In this document: positions 16,821 through 25,245 of the stretch, piece by piece
Numbering within the stretch: position 1 is the first letter of the stretch
Layout of the letters: the number at the start of each line of letters is the position of its first letter
From: Streptomyces resistomycificus
GTDB taxonomy: Bacteria > Actinomycetota > Actinomycetes > Streptomycetales > Streptomycetaceae
Direction of reading: 5' to 3'
DNA: 64,000 bases
Assembly (NCBI RefSeq): GCF_001514265.1
Contig: NZ_KQ948991.1
Span: 605,539-669,538, forward strand
Made by a program: the position numbers and the translations under genes
The notes under the pieces: model-generated
What the model was told of the DNA's origin: nothing
Databases searched by the model: none
What the model saw: the letters and a program-made list of their open reading frames with translations, nothing else

Positions 16821-18344
16821 CTACTCGAAGTGAGCGGCGAGCAGGACCACGTCCTCCTCGCTGTCGGCCTCGTCCAGCCCGTCCGGCAGCACGGTGCGCA
16901 GCACGTGGTCGGCGATCGCCTCCGGGTCGCGCCGCAGCGCCTTCGGAACGCCGGCCGCGGCGGCGTGCAGCCGGGCGAAGGCGCGGTCGGTGGGGTCGCC
17001 GGTGCGGTGCAGCAGTCCGTCGGTGTAGAGCAGCACGGTCTCGCCGGCCTCGGCCTGGAGCTCCACGCTCGGTGCCTCCCAGCAGGCGAGCATCCCTAGC
17101 GGCGCGGACACGGAGGTCTCCACGAACTCGGTGCGCCGCTCGCCGACCAGCAGCGGCGGGCAGTGTCCGGCACCGGCCAGCGTGATCTTGCTCAGCGCGG
17201 GCTCGCAGTAGGCGAACAGGGCGGTGGCGGAGCGGGCCGGCTCGGTCAGCCTGAGCAGCAGCTCCAGGTCGGACAGGACGGCTACCGGGTCCTCGCCCTC
17301 CATCACGGCGTACGCCCGCAGGGACGCTCTGAGGCGTCCCATCGCGGCGATCGCGCTGGGCCCGGAACCCGTCACCGAGCCCACGGCGAGGCCGAGCGCG
17401 GCGTCCGGCAGGGGCAGCGCGTCGTACCAGTCGCCGCCGCCGCGTGGGCCGGTGCGGTGCCGGGCGGCGAGCCGTACGCCCGCTACGCGGGGGAGCCGGG
17501 ACGGCAGCAGCTCCTCGGAGATCGTCGCCATGCACGCGCGCGTGCGCTCGACCTCCAGGAGCCGCGCCAGGTGCTCGCCGGCGTACCGGGCGTACAGGCC
17601 CACCAGGTGGCGCTGCCGCTCGGTGGGCTCGGCGGGCTCGTCGTAGAGCCATACGGCGGCGCCGAGGCGGCCGGCCGTCTCCGTGGACGCGTCGGCCGTG
17701 AGGGGCAGCGCGTAGCTCGCGGCGTAACCGAGGCGGGCGGCGACCTCGCGGTGCCGGGGGTCGAGCTTGTCCTCCGCGAACAGGTCCGGTTCGGCGATCT
17801 CGGCGTCGCCGCCGGGCAGTCCGTCGAGGATGCGGCCGTATGACAGGGAACTGCGCGGCACGGTCTCGATGTGGCCGAGGTCGGCGCGGGCCAGGCCGAG
17901 GCCGATGGTGGTGTCGGGGCCGAGCCCGTCGCCCGGCTCCAGTACGACCAGTCCGCGGCGGGCGCCCACCAGGGACGCTCCGGCGCGCAGCAGTTCCTGG
18001 AGCGCGTCGGACAGCGCGTCGGTGCGGGCCAGGCGTTCGGTGAGTTCGTGCAGGGTCGTGAGGTCGGAGACCCAGCCGGCGAGGCGGTCCTGCAGCAGTG
18101 CCCCCGGCGCGTTGGGTGAGAGCACCGCAGAGGCACCCGAGGCGGCAGGCGCGGGCGCGACAGTGTGTGCGGGTGCGGGAACCGTTGAATCGATTCCGGC
18201 CACTTTCGGAGGGTGAGGGGCGTTCATGGCGTCCGGCTTTCCGACCGGTGCGTATTGCTCAAAAGCATCGCAAACCCCCATGTCATTCTGCGCCGCTAGC
18301 AGTGTCTCCACATGTACACGCACTCGTGAGGGGATGTCCAGCAT
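16821..18344 (-). CDS. GAF-SpoIIE (PP2C-type) serine phosphatase
   Basis: About 507 aa. The ATG at 18344 (MLDIPSRVRVHVE) has AGGA five bases upstream. A variable Ala/Pro-rich stretch is followed by a GAF sensor domain (about 115-270) and a SpoIIE/RsbU phosphatase domain (about 290-505). The latter has metal-binding acidic positions in GGGDWYDALPL, LAVGSVTGSG and the terminal SEEDVVLLAAHFE. In GDVxGxG phosphatases the second motif usually has Asp; here it reads VGSVTGSG, so a metal-site Asp is replaced by Ser and activity may be reduced. The family dephosphorylates anti-sigma antagonists. Confidence 0.9.
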   Translation of the reverse strand: MLDIPSRVRVHVETLLAAQNDMGVCDAFEQYAPVGKPDAMNAPHPPKVAGIDSTVPAPAHTVAPAPAASGASAVLSPNAPGALLQDRLAGWVSDLTTLHELTERLARTDALSDALQELLRAGASLVGARRGLVVLEPGDGLGPDTTIGLGLARADLGHIETVPRSSLSYGRILDGLPGGDAEIAEPDLFAEDKLDPRHREVAARLGYAASYALPLTADASTETAGRLGAAVWLYDEPAEPTERQRHLVGLYARYAGEHLARLLEVERTRACMATISEELLPSRLPRVAGVRLAARHRTGPRGGGDWYDALPLPDAALGLAVGSVTGSGPSAIAAMGRLRASLRAYAVMEGEDPVAVLSDLELLLRLTEPARSATALFAYCEPALSKITLAGAGHCPPLLVGERRTEFVETSVSAPLGMLACWEAPSVELQAEAGETVLLYTDGLLHRTGDPTDRAFARLHAAAAGVPKALRRDPEAIADHVLRTVLPDGLDEADSEEDVVLLAAHFE

Positions 18345-18838
18345 TGTCCTGCCGGGATTCCTGGTGTCCGTGGGCTGACAGTGCACCACTTGCCAAAAAG
18401 CGAAGTTGGCCTAAAACTGCCTCGGGTAAGGCCTTATTGCGGTCGACTGGCTCTGCTCCACGGAGCGTCACATCGGTCGTGATGGGTACGTACTCGGAGA
18501 AGGCCAGGGGTGGTTGGGAACCTCCCGGAACCTGGCGACGGACCCGGGCGTCTTAGCCACCGACGACCGAGCCCCATCCTCCCGCGGCGGAGGCGAAGAG
18601 AAATACGCGGAACGCAAAACGCCAGACTTCGCCACCCCCACGCCAGGCCCACGCTTTTGATAGACCGCAGAGTGGGCGAGGCTGCCGCGGACGTAGCTCC
18701 ACGCTCGGCTCATAGGGGTTCCCCTTGTCTCCGACAGGGGTGTGATGCGCCAACAGGTACGCACAGTGAAGTGATCGACACATGGTGTGATGTGGTCCTC
18801 GGTGTTGCCAGCGGTGCAACGGAAAGGAACGAGCGCTC
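18345..18838. other. Divergent intergenic region without a credible gene
   Basis: This 494-bp region lies between the divergent phosphatase and prim-pol-like genes and must hold both promoters. Short open frames on both strands lack ribosome sites and resemble no family. I see no RNA gene. Confidence 0.5.
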
Positions 18839-19504
18839 ATGCGCGAGATCCTCGGAAAGCGACGCAGGCTCCTGTCCCAGCGCAGTGACGGAAGGCCTGA
18901 GTTGATCAGCGCGGCCCTGACCTTCGCGACGGAATGGCAGTGGCCCGTACTCCCGGGCGTGGCGGGTGACCCGCAGGGGCGGGCCCGCTGCGGCTGCCCC
19001 GACGCCGAGTGCACGGTGCCCGGTGCCCATCCCTTCGACCCGGGGCTCCTCGCGGCCACCACCGACGCGCGCATGGTGCGCTGGTGGTGGGGAAACCGCC
19101 CCGCGGCCCCGATCGTCCTGGCCACCGGCGGCAACGCACCCTGTGCGGTCAGCCTGCCGGCGCTCCCGGCGGCCCGCGCCCTCGCCGCGCTCGACGCCCA
19201 GGGCATGCGCCTGGGCCCGGTCGTCGCCTCGCCCACCCGCTGGGCGCTGCTGGTGAAGCCGTACTCCCTGGAGCAGCTCGGCGAACTGCTGTACGCCCAG
19301 GACCACGTCCCCGGCTCCCTCCGCTTCCACGGTGAGGGCGGCTACCTGGCCCTGCCCCCGTCGGAGACCGGGCAGGGCGAGATCCGCTGGGAGCGCGCTC
19401 CGCTTCCCGGCTCGGCCTCCCCGTGGGTGCCCGACGTGGAGGCCGTGGTGGACGCGGTCGTCGAGGCTCTCACTCGTACGGGTGTGAGCGCACCCGAGTT
19501 GTAG
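18839..19504 (+). CDS. Degenerate prim-pol-like protein
   Basis: This 221-aa protein (ATG, with AAGGA about ten bases upstream) has the layout of the N-terminal domain of bifunctional DNA primase/polymerases (AEP fold). A Cys-rich loop CGCPDAECTVPGAHPF is followed by WWWGNRPAAPIVLATGG. Where active members have the catalytic Asp-x-Asp (as in IGVDLDTKSG of the protein at 28003-28869), this one reads CAVSLPA. It is therefore probably not a polymerase. It is codirectional with the small secreted-protein gene at 19561. Function unknown. Confidence 0.75.
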   Translation: MREILGKRRRLLSQRSDGRPELISAALTFATEWQWPVLPGVAGDPQGRARCGCPDAECTVPGAHPFDPGLLAATTDARMVRWWWGNRPAAPIVLATGGNAPCAVSLPALPAARALAALDAQGMRLGPVVASPTRWALLVKPYSLEQLGELLYAQDHVPGSLRFHGEGGYLALPPSETGQGEIRWERAPLPGSASPWVPDVEAVVDAVVEALTRTGVSAPEL

Positions 19505-19560
19505 GGGGTGTCGGGCGCGGGCGGAACCGGACGCGTGCCCCGCTGGCTATCTTGCGGTCT

Positions 19561-20160
19561 ATGAACCTTCGTCTGCTCGCCCTCGCGGGCGTCGTGGCGT
19601 GCGCGGTCGCGCTGCCGCTGGCCATGGCGTCCGCGGGACAGGTGGGCGACGAGGGGAACCCGCTCGCCCGCGACGCCGTGCGGCCCGCCCCGCACCCCCG
19701 CGCCTCCGCGCCCGCCGACGCGCGCGATGCCGTACGGCCTTCCGCGCCCGCCGACGCCAAGGCGCCCTCCGCCGAACCGGCCGACTCCCCGCTGCTGCTC
19801 GGCCTCGGCCTGGCCACCGCCGCCCGCTGCGGCCCCGAACTCACCTCCCCCGACGGGGTGGAGGCACAGACGTGTGTTCTCACGCAGGGTGAGGAGAGCT
19901 GGGCCCGCACCTACTACCGCAACGCGACCGGTGGCGCGCTGGATTCGGTGCTGAGCCTCATGGGGCCCGGCGGGCGCACCGTGCAGATCCACTGCGCGGT
20001 CGGGGCCGACGACGAGCCGGGAACCTGCGAGACGCCCCGGGAGGCCACCCGGGGAAACCTGGAGGGGTACACGGCGGTGGCGGAGTTCGCGGCGCGCGGT
20101 GGAACGGGGCCGCTGCTGCTGCGGTCCGGCAGCAACTCAGAGGCGGCTACGGGTAGTTGA
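19561..20160 (+). CDS. Secreted protein of unknown function
   Basis: The protein has 199 aa. A signal peptide of about 26 residues (MNLRLLALAGVVACAVALPL) is followed by a disordered Ala/Pro/Asp-rich stretch (about 30-80). A small globular domain follows with Cys residues in ARCGPEL, AQTCVLT, QIHCAVG and GTCETPRE, likely two disulphides. Its predicted strands (TYYRNATGGALDSVLSLMG) suggest a beta-rich extracellular domain. I do not recognise the family. Confidence 0.8.
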   Translation: MNLRLLALAGVVACAVALPLAMASAGQVGDEGNPLARDAVRPAPHPRASAPADARDAVRPSAPADAKAPSAEPADSPLLLGLGLATAARCGPELTSPDGVEAQTCVLTQGEESWARTYYRNATGGALDSVLSLMGPGGRTVQIHCAVGADDEPGTCETPREATRGNLEGYTAVAEFAARGGTGPLLLRSGSNSEAATGS

Positions 20161-20202
20161 CGCACGACGTCGTTGCGTAAAGAACATGCGGACATGCAAA
20201 GA

Positions 20203-20240
20203 CCCGGTTGCTGGCGACGGGGGATGCACCAGCAACCGGG
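20203..20240 (+). terminator. Strong hairpin downstream of secreted-protein gene
   Basis: A perfect 12-bp stem (CCCGGTTGCTGG with its complement) encloses a 14-nt loop. No T-run follows, as is common for Streptomyces terminators. It lies between the secreted-protein gene (+) and the SEC-C gene (-) and could serve both. Confidence 0.6.
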
Positions 20241-20405
20241 CTACTCGAACGGTAACAAGAGATCCGCCGTTCGCAAATTCGAGCTCGGCTGTTGCTCGGC
20301 TATTTGGCCACCGACTCGCTTGCGGAGAAGGGGAGTTGTAAGCGGAGTCACTGGTTCCGCCAGGGCGGGTGCGGCTGAACGACCGGTCAGCCGCACCCGA
20401 TCCGC

Positions 20406-21371
20406 TCAACTCAGCGTGACCTGCCGGTTGGTGAGGCCGCCGCGCGCGCGGCGCTCGTCCGCGGTCAGCGGCGCGTCCGTGGCCAGCGCGCCGGAGAGAC
20501 GCTCGGCGAACTCGGCGGCGGGCTTCTCGATGTCCTCCGCGCCGACCCCGCTCGGCAGGTCCCAGACGGGCACGGTGAGCCCGTGAGCGCGGAAGGAGCC
20601 CACCAGGCGGGTGCCTTCGCCGAGGTTCGAGCGGCCCGCCGCGTGCAGTCGCGCGAGGGCGTCCAGAAGTTGCTCCTCCGGGTGCGGCATGACCCAGCGC
20701 AGGTGGTTCTTGTCCGGCGTCTCGCACCAGTACGCGGCGTCCACGCCGGTCAGTCGCACGGTCGGGATGGCCGCGGCGTTGGCCCGCTCCAGGGAGGCGG
20801 CCACCTCCGGTGTGGCGTTCTCCGCGTCCGGGACCCAGAACTCGAAGCCCGGGTGCACAACTGGCTCGAACGCGCCTTCGGCGTCGAGCAGTTCCTGCAG
20901 CCGCGGACCGTCCGCCGGGGCGCGGCGGGACTGGACCGGGGTGCCGGGGTCCGCGGTGAGCGCGCGCTGGAGGGTGTCGGCGAGGTCGCGGCTGATGTCG
21001 CCCGACGCCGTGTCGTTCTGCAGGCCGAGCAGGACCGAGCCGTCGTCGCGGCGCAGGGCGGGCCAGGCCATCGGCAGGACCGTTGCCAGCGTGACCGACG
21101 GGACGCCCTCGGGGAGGCCGTCCTTCAGGGTGAGTCCGACCGTGGCGGCCGGCACCAGCTCGCGCAGGGCGACCCAGTCGCACTCGCCGGGCAGCCCCTC
21201 GAAGGGGCGCTGTACCAGCTCGGTCGCGGCGTGCTGGGCGGCCCGGCCGTGACAGGCCTTGTAACGGCGGCCGCTGCCGCAGGGGCAGGGCTCGCGGGCG
21301 CCGACGACCGGGATCTCGGCATCGCTGAGCTGCGGCCGCTTGGCCTTCGTCTGGGGGCGCTTCTTGGCCAT
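20406..21371 (-). CDS. SEC-C motif protein (DUF5926-like)
   Basis: About 321 aa from the ATG at 21371 (MAKKRPQTKAKRPQL); the longer in-frame extension is Arg-rich and overlaps the DnaA boxes, so I reject it. A SEC-C zinc motif near residues 29-45 reads EPCPCGSGRRYKACHG (Cys-x-Cys-x8-Cys-His). Such motifs bind Zn and, in SecA, contact SecB and ribosomes. The remaining 270 residues are a conserved actinobacterial domain without known function, with a Trp-rich segment AYWCETPDKNHLRWVMPH. Confidence 0.85.
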   Translation of the reverse strand: MAKKRPQTKAKRPQLSDAEIPVVGAREPCPCGSGRRYKACHGRAAQHAATELVQRPFEGLPGECDWVALRELVPAATVGLTLKDGLPEGVPSVTLATVLPMAWPALRRDDGSVLLGLQNDTASGDISRDLADTLQRALTADPGTPVQSRRAPADGPRLQELLDAEGAFEPVVHPGFEFWVPDAENATPEVAASLERANAAAIPTVRLTGVDAAYWCETPDKNHLRWVMPHPEEQLLDALARLHAAGRSNLGEGTRLVGSFRAHGLTVPVWDLPSGVGAEDIEKPAAEFAERLSGALATDAPLTADERRARGGLTNRQVTLS

Positions 21372-21446
21372 CGTGCGTGTCTCCCGGTTACGGCTCGTCT
21401 CGTACGGGCGCGAGCCTAGCCCTTCGCGTCGCCGCCGACCGGAGCC

Positions 21447-21483
21447 TGTGGACAACGCGGCCTACGTGCCGACCTGTGGACAA
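21447..21483 (-). promoter_or_regulatory. Pair of consensus DnaA boxes
   Basis: Two TTGTCCACA sites on the minus strand (21447-21455 and 21475-21483) are 28 bp apart, in the same orientation, between the SEC-C gene and the next ATPase gene. TTGTCCACA is the preferred Streptomyces DnaA box. Confidence 0.6.
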
Positions 21484-21512
21484 CGCGTCGGAACATCCGG
21501 GGATCAGGTGGT

Positions 21513-22160
21513 TCAGTCCAGGTCGTCGAAGGCGTCCGCGAAGCTCAGCCCGGACATCTCGGGTATGACCGCGACGGCGGGTGCCGTGACGCGCGTAGCG
21601 AAGTCGTCCCGACGATGACCGGCGTCCGGATCATGGACGTCCTCGTGGACGACGACCCAGACCGTGACCTCGCCGCGGGCGTCGTCCCGTACACCCCAGT
21701 CGTCGGCCAGCGCGGTGATGATGTTCAGCCCGCGGCCGCCGTGCGCGGTGACCGAGGGCGTGGCCGGAGCCGGGCGGGTGGGCCCGCCCCCGTCCGTGAC
21801 CTCGACCGTGAGCCTGCCGCCCGTGTCCACGCGCCACGCGGCCCGGACGTCGCCGTCCCCGGCCAGGGCGTCGCCCAGTGGGCGGCCGTGTTTGCAGGCG
21901 TTGCTCAAGAGTTCGGAAAGGATCAGTACGGCGTCGTCGATGACCGTCTCCGACACCCCGCCCGTGCGCAACTGCGTACGCATGCGGTGCCTCGCCTTGC
22001 CCACGCCCGCAGGGCCATGGGGTACGGCCATGCTCGACGACGCGGGCACCTCCTGTGCCACCACCAACGCCACCCCCGAGACCTCCTTTGCCCCACGCCA
22101 CGGTGTGGATGCCCCATTGGCCTGTACCGGAAACCGGCCAATCCGCGACCGGCGACGCAT
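21513..22160 (-). CDS. Stand-alone GHKL ATPase, RsbW-like
   Basis: This 215-aa protein has a single HATPase_c domain (about 50-170). The N-box reads ILSELLSNACKHGRP, G1 VTDGGGPTRP and G2 GGRGLNIITALADDWG. It belongs to the large Streptomyces set of anti-sigma-factor-like ATPases. The acidic C-terminal tail of about 35 residues ends SFADAFDDLD. No cognate anti-anti-sigma factor is adjacent. Confidence 0.85.
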   Translation of the reverse strand: MRRRSRIGRFPVQANGASTPWRGAKEVSGVALVVAQEVPASSSMAVPHGPAGVGKARHRMRTQLRTGGVSETVIDDAVLILSELLSNACKHGRPLGDALAGDGDVRAAWRVDTGGRLTVEVTDGGGPTRPAPATPSVTAHGGRGLNIITALADDWGVRDDARGEVTVWVVVHEDVHDPDAGHRRDDFATRVTAPAVAVIPEMSGLSFADAFDDLD

Positions 22161-22299
22161 TCACACTGATCGAACACGTACCGAACGCGCCGGAGCACTC
22201 CCTGTAGCTGCCTGGCTGGATTTCGTTGGTGTGGCCGAGATCGGAGGATGGGGCCAGTGGGGCCACCGGGTCAAGAGTCGTGCGGCACGCGCGCGCGTG

Positions 22300-23127
22300 T
22301 CAGCGGCCCAGTCGGCCCAGCACGGCGCGCGGCCGGTTGGTGATGATGGCGTCGACGCCCAGGTCGGCACAGAGATCGACGTCCTCGAGCTCGTTCACCG
22401 TCCAGACGTGCACCTGGTGGCCGGCTCGCTTCAGGCGCTCGATGTACGCGGGGTGATTGCGCACGATCCGGATCGAGGGGCCCGCGATCCCGACACCCGC
22501 CGGCAGCCGTCCGTCGCGCAGCCGGGGCGAGACGAACTGCATCAGATAGACCCCGGGAAGCGTGGGCGAGGCGGCCCGGATCCGGTGCAGCGAGCGCGCC
22601 GAGAAGCTCATGACGCGCACCGGCGACTCCGTGGCTGCCGCCGGTGCGTCGAGCCCGAAGCGCTTCAGGAGGACCAGCAGCCGCTCCTCGACCTGCCCCG
22701 CCCAGCGGGTCGGGTGCTTGGTCTCGATCGCCAGCTCCACCCGGCGCCCCGCGTCGGCGACGAGTTCCAGCAGGCGCTCCAGGGTGAGGACGGAGGTGTC
22801 CTCGCGGTCCTCGGGGCGGAACTCCCAGTCGGGCTCCTCGTCGCGCGTGCGCCAGAACTCCCGGTTCCTCCGGGAGCCGAAGTCCAGGGCCGCGAGATCG
22901 GCGAGCTCGAGCGCGGAGACCGCTCCGCGCCCGTTGGACGTACGGTTGACGCGACGGTCGTGGACGCAGACGAGATGGCCGTCCGCGGTCAGTCTTACGT
23001 CACATTCGAGGGCGTCGGCACCGTCCTCGATCGCCTTCCGGTACGCCGCCAGCGTGTGTTCGGGGGCCTCCTCGGAGGCTCCGCGGTGGGCGACGACCTG
23101 GATCCGGTGCTGTCGTGCGAGGGTCAC
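22300..23127 (-). CDS. Glycerophosphodiester phosphodiesterase
   Basis: About 275 aa from the GTG at 23127 (VTLARQHRIQ); the start is uncertain because no strong ribosome site is seen and GTG codons further upstream are in frame. The GDPD TIM-barrel motifs are clear: VVAHRGASEEAPEHT (His-Arg), ALECDVRLTADGHLV (Glu-x-Asp, Ca/Mg ligands) and VCVHD (second catalytic His), with IETKHPT later. It hydrolyses glycerophosphodiesters from lipid or teichoic acid turnover to glycerol-3-phosphate. No signal peptide is visible, so it is probably cytoplasmic. Confidence 0.92.
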   Translation of the reverse strand: MTLARQHRIQVVAHRGASEEAPEHTLAAYRKAIEDGADALECDVRLTADGHLVCVHDRRVNRTSNGRGAVSALELADLAALDFGSRRNREFWRTRDEEPDWEFRPEDREDTSVLTLERLLELVADAGRRVELAIETKHPTRWAGQVEERLLVLLKRFGLDAPAAATESPVRVMSFSARSLHRIRAASPTLPGVYLMQFVSPRLRDGRLPAGVGIAGPSIRIVRNHPAYIERLKRAGHQVHVWTVNELEDVDLCADLGVDAIITNRPRAVLGRLGR

Positions 23128-23389
23128 CGCGTCATGGTGCCACCGCACGCGGGTACGTGTGCGAACGGAGCCTTTGGGATTGCGCACCAATTGTCCTACA
23201 TGGCCTATATAAAGAATGGCCGTGGACGCACAGGCACCGCTTATGGTGCTCTGACGGCCCGTGGGAAAAGCTGACGGCATACAAAACACATGCACAGCTG
23301 CATCGCGCCGGACCGTCTGCCCACGCGAAGTGTGAGGCGTGTGACCGAGTGCGACCGACAACATCAGCCGTGGATCGAGGAGAGAAGCT

Positions 23390-24958
23390 GTGAGCACCGA
23401 GAACGAGGGCACCGCGGTACCCCCGGCCCCGTCCGCACCCCCTGTGCCGGTGGATGCTCCCGCGGCTTCGGCGCCCCAGGAGCCCGCCGCTCCCGACACG
23501 GGTGCCCCGACGACCCAGCTCCCGCCGACGCCGCCGAACGCCCCCGGCGCCCAGGAGCAGCTGGTGCACGCGGGCCAGGCCCCGGCCTACGCCGCGAGCG
23601 GCACCGGTGCCCCGCAGGGTGGCTCAGCCCCGGAGGGCGGCTGGCCGCCCCCGCCGCCTCCGGCCACCCCGTCGTACGCCGACGCCGGCTCCGGTGCGGC
23701 GCCCGCGGCGCCTTATGGGGACGGCTCGTCCGGCGGCACGCCGTACGGCGGCTCTGGCGGCACGCCCTACGGTGATGGCGGCGCCGGTGGCGCGGGAGCC
23801 TCCTGGGGCGCCGCCTACCAGCAGCCCGCGCCGAAGCCGCGCAGCGGTCGTGGTGGCCTGGTGGCCGCGATCCTGGTGGCCGCACTGGTCGCGGGCGGCC
23901 TGGGCGGAGGCCTCGGCTACACCCTGGCCAAGAACGGCGACAACGGTTCCTCGACGACCGTCTCCGCCTCCGACAGCGGCGGCTCCGTCAAGCGCGACCC
24001 GGGCACGGTCGCCGGTGTGGCGGCCAAGGCGCTGCCCAGCACCGTCACCATCGAGGCCGAGTCCACCAGCGGCGAGGGCGGCACCGGCACCGGGTTCGTC
24101 TTCGACACCGAGGGCCACATCGTCACCAACAACCACGTGGTGGCCGACGCGGTCGACGGCGGCAAGGTGAGCGCGACCTTCCCGAACGGCAAGAAGTACG
24201 ACGCCGAGGTCGTGGGCCACGCCCAGGGCTACGACGTGGCGGTCATCAAGCTGAAGAACGCGCCCTCGGACCTCAAGCCGCTCACCCTCGGCAACTCCGA
24301 CAAGGTTGCGGTCGGCGACTCCACGATCGCGATCGGTGCCCCCTTCGGCCTGTCCAACACCGTCACCACCGGCATCATCAGCGCGAAGAACCGCCCGGTG
24401 GCCTCCAGCGACGGCACCGGCAGCAACGCGTCCTACATGAGCGCCCTGCAGACCGACGCCTCGATCAACCCCGGCAACTCCGGCGGCCCGCTGCTGGACG
24501 CGCAGGGCAACGTGATCGGCATCAACTCCGCGATCCAGTCCAGCAGCAACGGCGGCCTGGGCGGCACCAGCCAGTCCGGTTCGATCGGCCTCGGCTTCGC
24601 CATCCCGATCAACCAGGCCCAGAGCGTCGCCAAGGAGCTGATCCAGACCGGCAAGCCCGTCTACGCCAAGATCGGCGCGTCCGTCTCCCTCGAGGACGGC
24701 ACCGGCGGCGCCCAGATCACCGAGCAGGGCGCCAGCGGCTCCGACCCGGTCGAGGCGGGCGGCCCCGCCGACAAGGCCGGCCTCAAGCCCGGCGACGTCA
24801 TCACCAAGCTCGACGACACCGTGATCGACTCCGGGCCCACCCTCATCGGCGAGATCTGGACCCACAAGCCCGGCGACAAGGTCACCGTCACCTACGAGCG
24901 CTCCGGCAAGACCCGCACGGTCGAACTCACCCTGGGCTCCCGCACAGGCGACAGCTGA
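23390..24958 (+). CDS. HtrA/DegP-type membrane-anchored serine protease with PDZ domain
   Basis: The protein has 522 aa (GTG start). A Pro/Ala/Gly-rich cytoplasmic N-terminus (1-145) with GGTPYGGSGGTPYG repeats is followed by one membrane helix (about 150-178, LVAAILVAALVAGGLGGG). The trypsin-like domain has the triad His in VTNNHVVAD, Asp in GYDVAVIKL and Ser in NPGNSGGPLL. A PDZ domain (about 425-515) includes GGPADKAGLKPGDVI. HtrA proteases degrade damaged envelope proteins under stress. A perfect inverted repeat follows it, directly before tRNA-Ser. Confidence 0.95.
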   Translation: MSTENEGTAVPPAPSAPPVPVDAPAASAPQEPAAPDTGAPTTQLPPTPPNAPGAQEQLVHAGQAPAYAASGTGAPQGGSAPEGGWPPPPPPATPSYADAGSGAAPAAPYGDGSSGGTPYGGSGGTPYGDGGAGGAGASWGAAYQQPAPKPRSGRGGLVAAILVAALVAGGLGGGLGYTLAKNGDNGSSTTVSASDSGGSVKRDPGTVAGVAAKALPSTVTIEAESTSGEGGTGTGFVFDTEGHIVTNNHVVADAVDGGKVSATFPNGKKYDAEVVGHAQGYDVAVIKLKNAPSDLKPLTLGNSDKVAVGDSTIAIGAPFGLSNTVTTGIISAKNRPVASSDGTGSNASYMSALQTDASINPGNSGGPLLDAQGNVIGINSAIQSSSNGGLGGTSQSGSIGLGFAIPINQAQSVAKELIQTGKPVYAKIGASVSLEDGTGGAQITEQGASGSDPVEAGGPADKAGLKPGDVITKLDDTVIDSGPTLIGEIWTHKPGDKVTVTYERSGKTRTVELTLGSRTGDS

Positions 24959-24990
24959 CCCGCACCGCCCGCGCCACCCGTTACTCTTGT

Positions 24991-25017
24991 CCCGCGCCGC
25001 CGCTGCGGCGGCGCGGG
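24991..25017. terminator. Perfect GC-rich inverted repeat between protease gene and tRNA-Ser
   Basis: Two 13-bp arms (CCCGCGCCGCCGC and complement) flank a single central base. It lies 33 bp after the protease stop and its last base is the first base of the tRNA. It probably terminates the protease transcript. Confidence 0.6.
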
Positions 25018-25103
25018 GTGGGTTGCCCGAGCGGCCTAAGGGAACGGTCTTGAAAACCGTCGTGGCAGCGATGTCACCGTGGGTTCAAATCCCACACCCA
25101 CCG
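25017..25103 (+). tRNA. tRNA-Ser(UGA)
   Basis: The 87-nt gene has acceptor stem GGTGGGT/ACCCACC, anticodon loop CTTGAAA (anticodon TGA), the long variable arm of class II tRNAs and the T-arm GTGGGTTCAAATCCCAC. CCA is not encoded. Confidence 0.97.
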
Positions 25104-25127
25104 CAGCAGGTCAGAAGGTTGCAGCTC

Positions 25128-25163
25128 AGAAGGGGTGCCTCTCTCCGGAGGGGCACCCCTTCT
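25128..25163 (+). terminator. tRNA-Ser terminator hairpin
   Basis: A 12-bp perfect stem (AGAAGGGGTGCC with its complement) and 12-nt loop lie 25 bp after the tRNA. Confidence 0.8.
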
Positions 25164-25245
25164 GCGTTCCCCAGTCGCCCGGCGTTCGCCCCTGTCGCAC
25201 CCTGACTCGCGCGTATACCGGGTTCTGACGGAGCGAAAGGGGATT

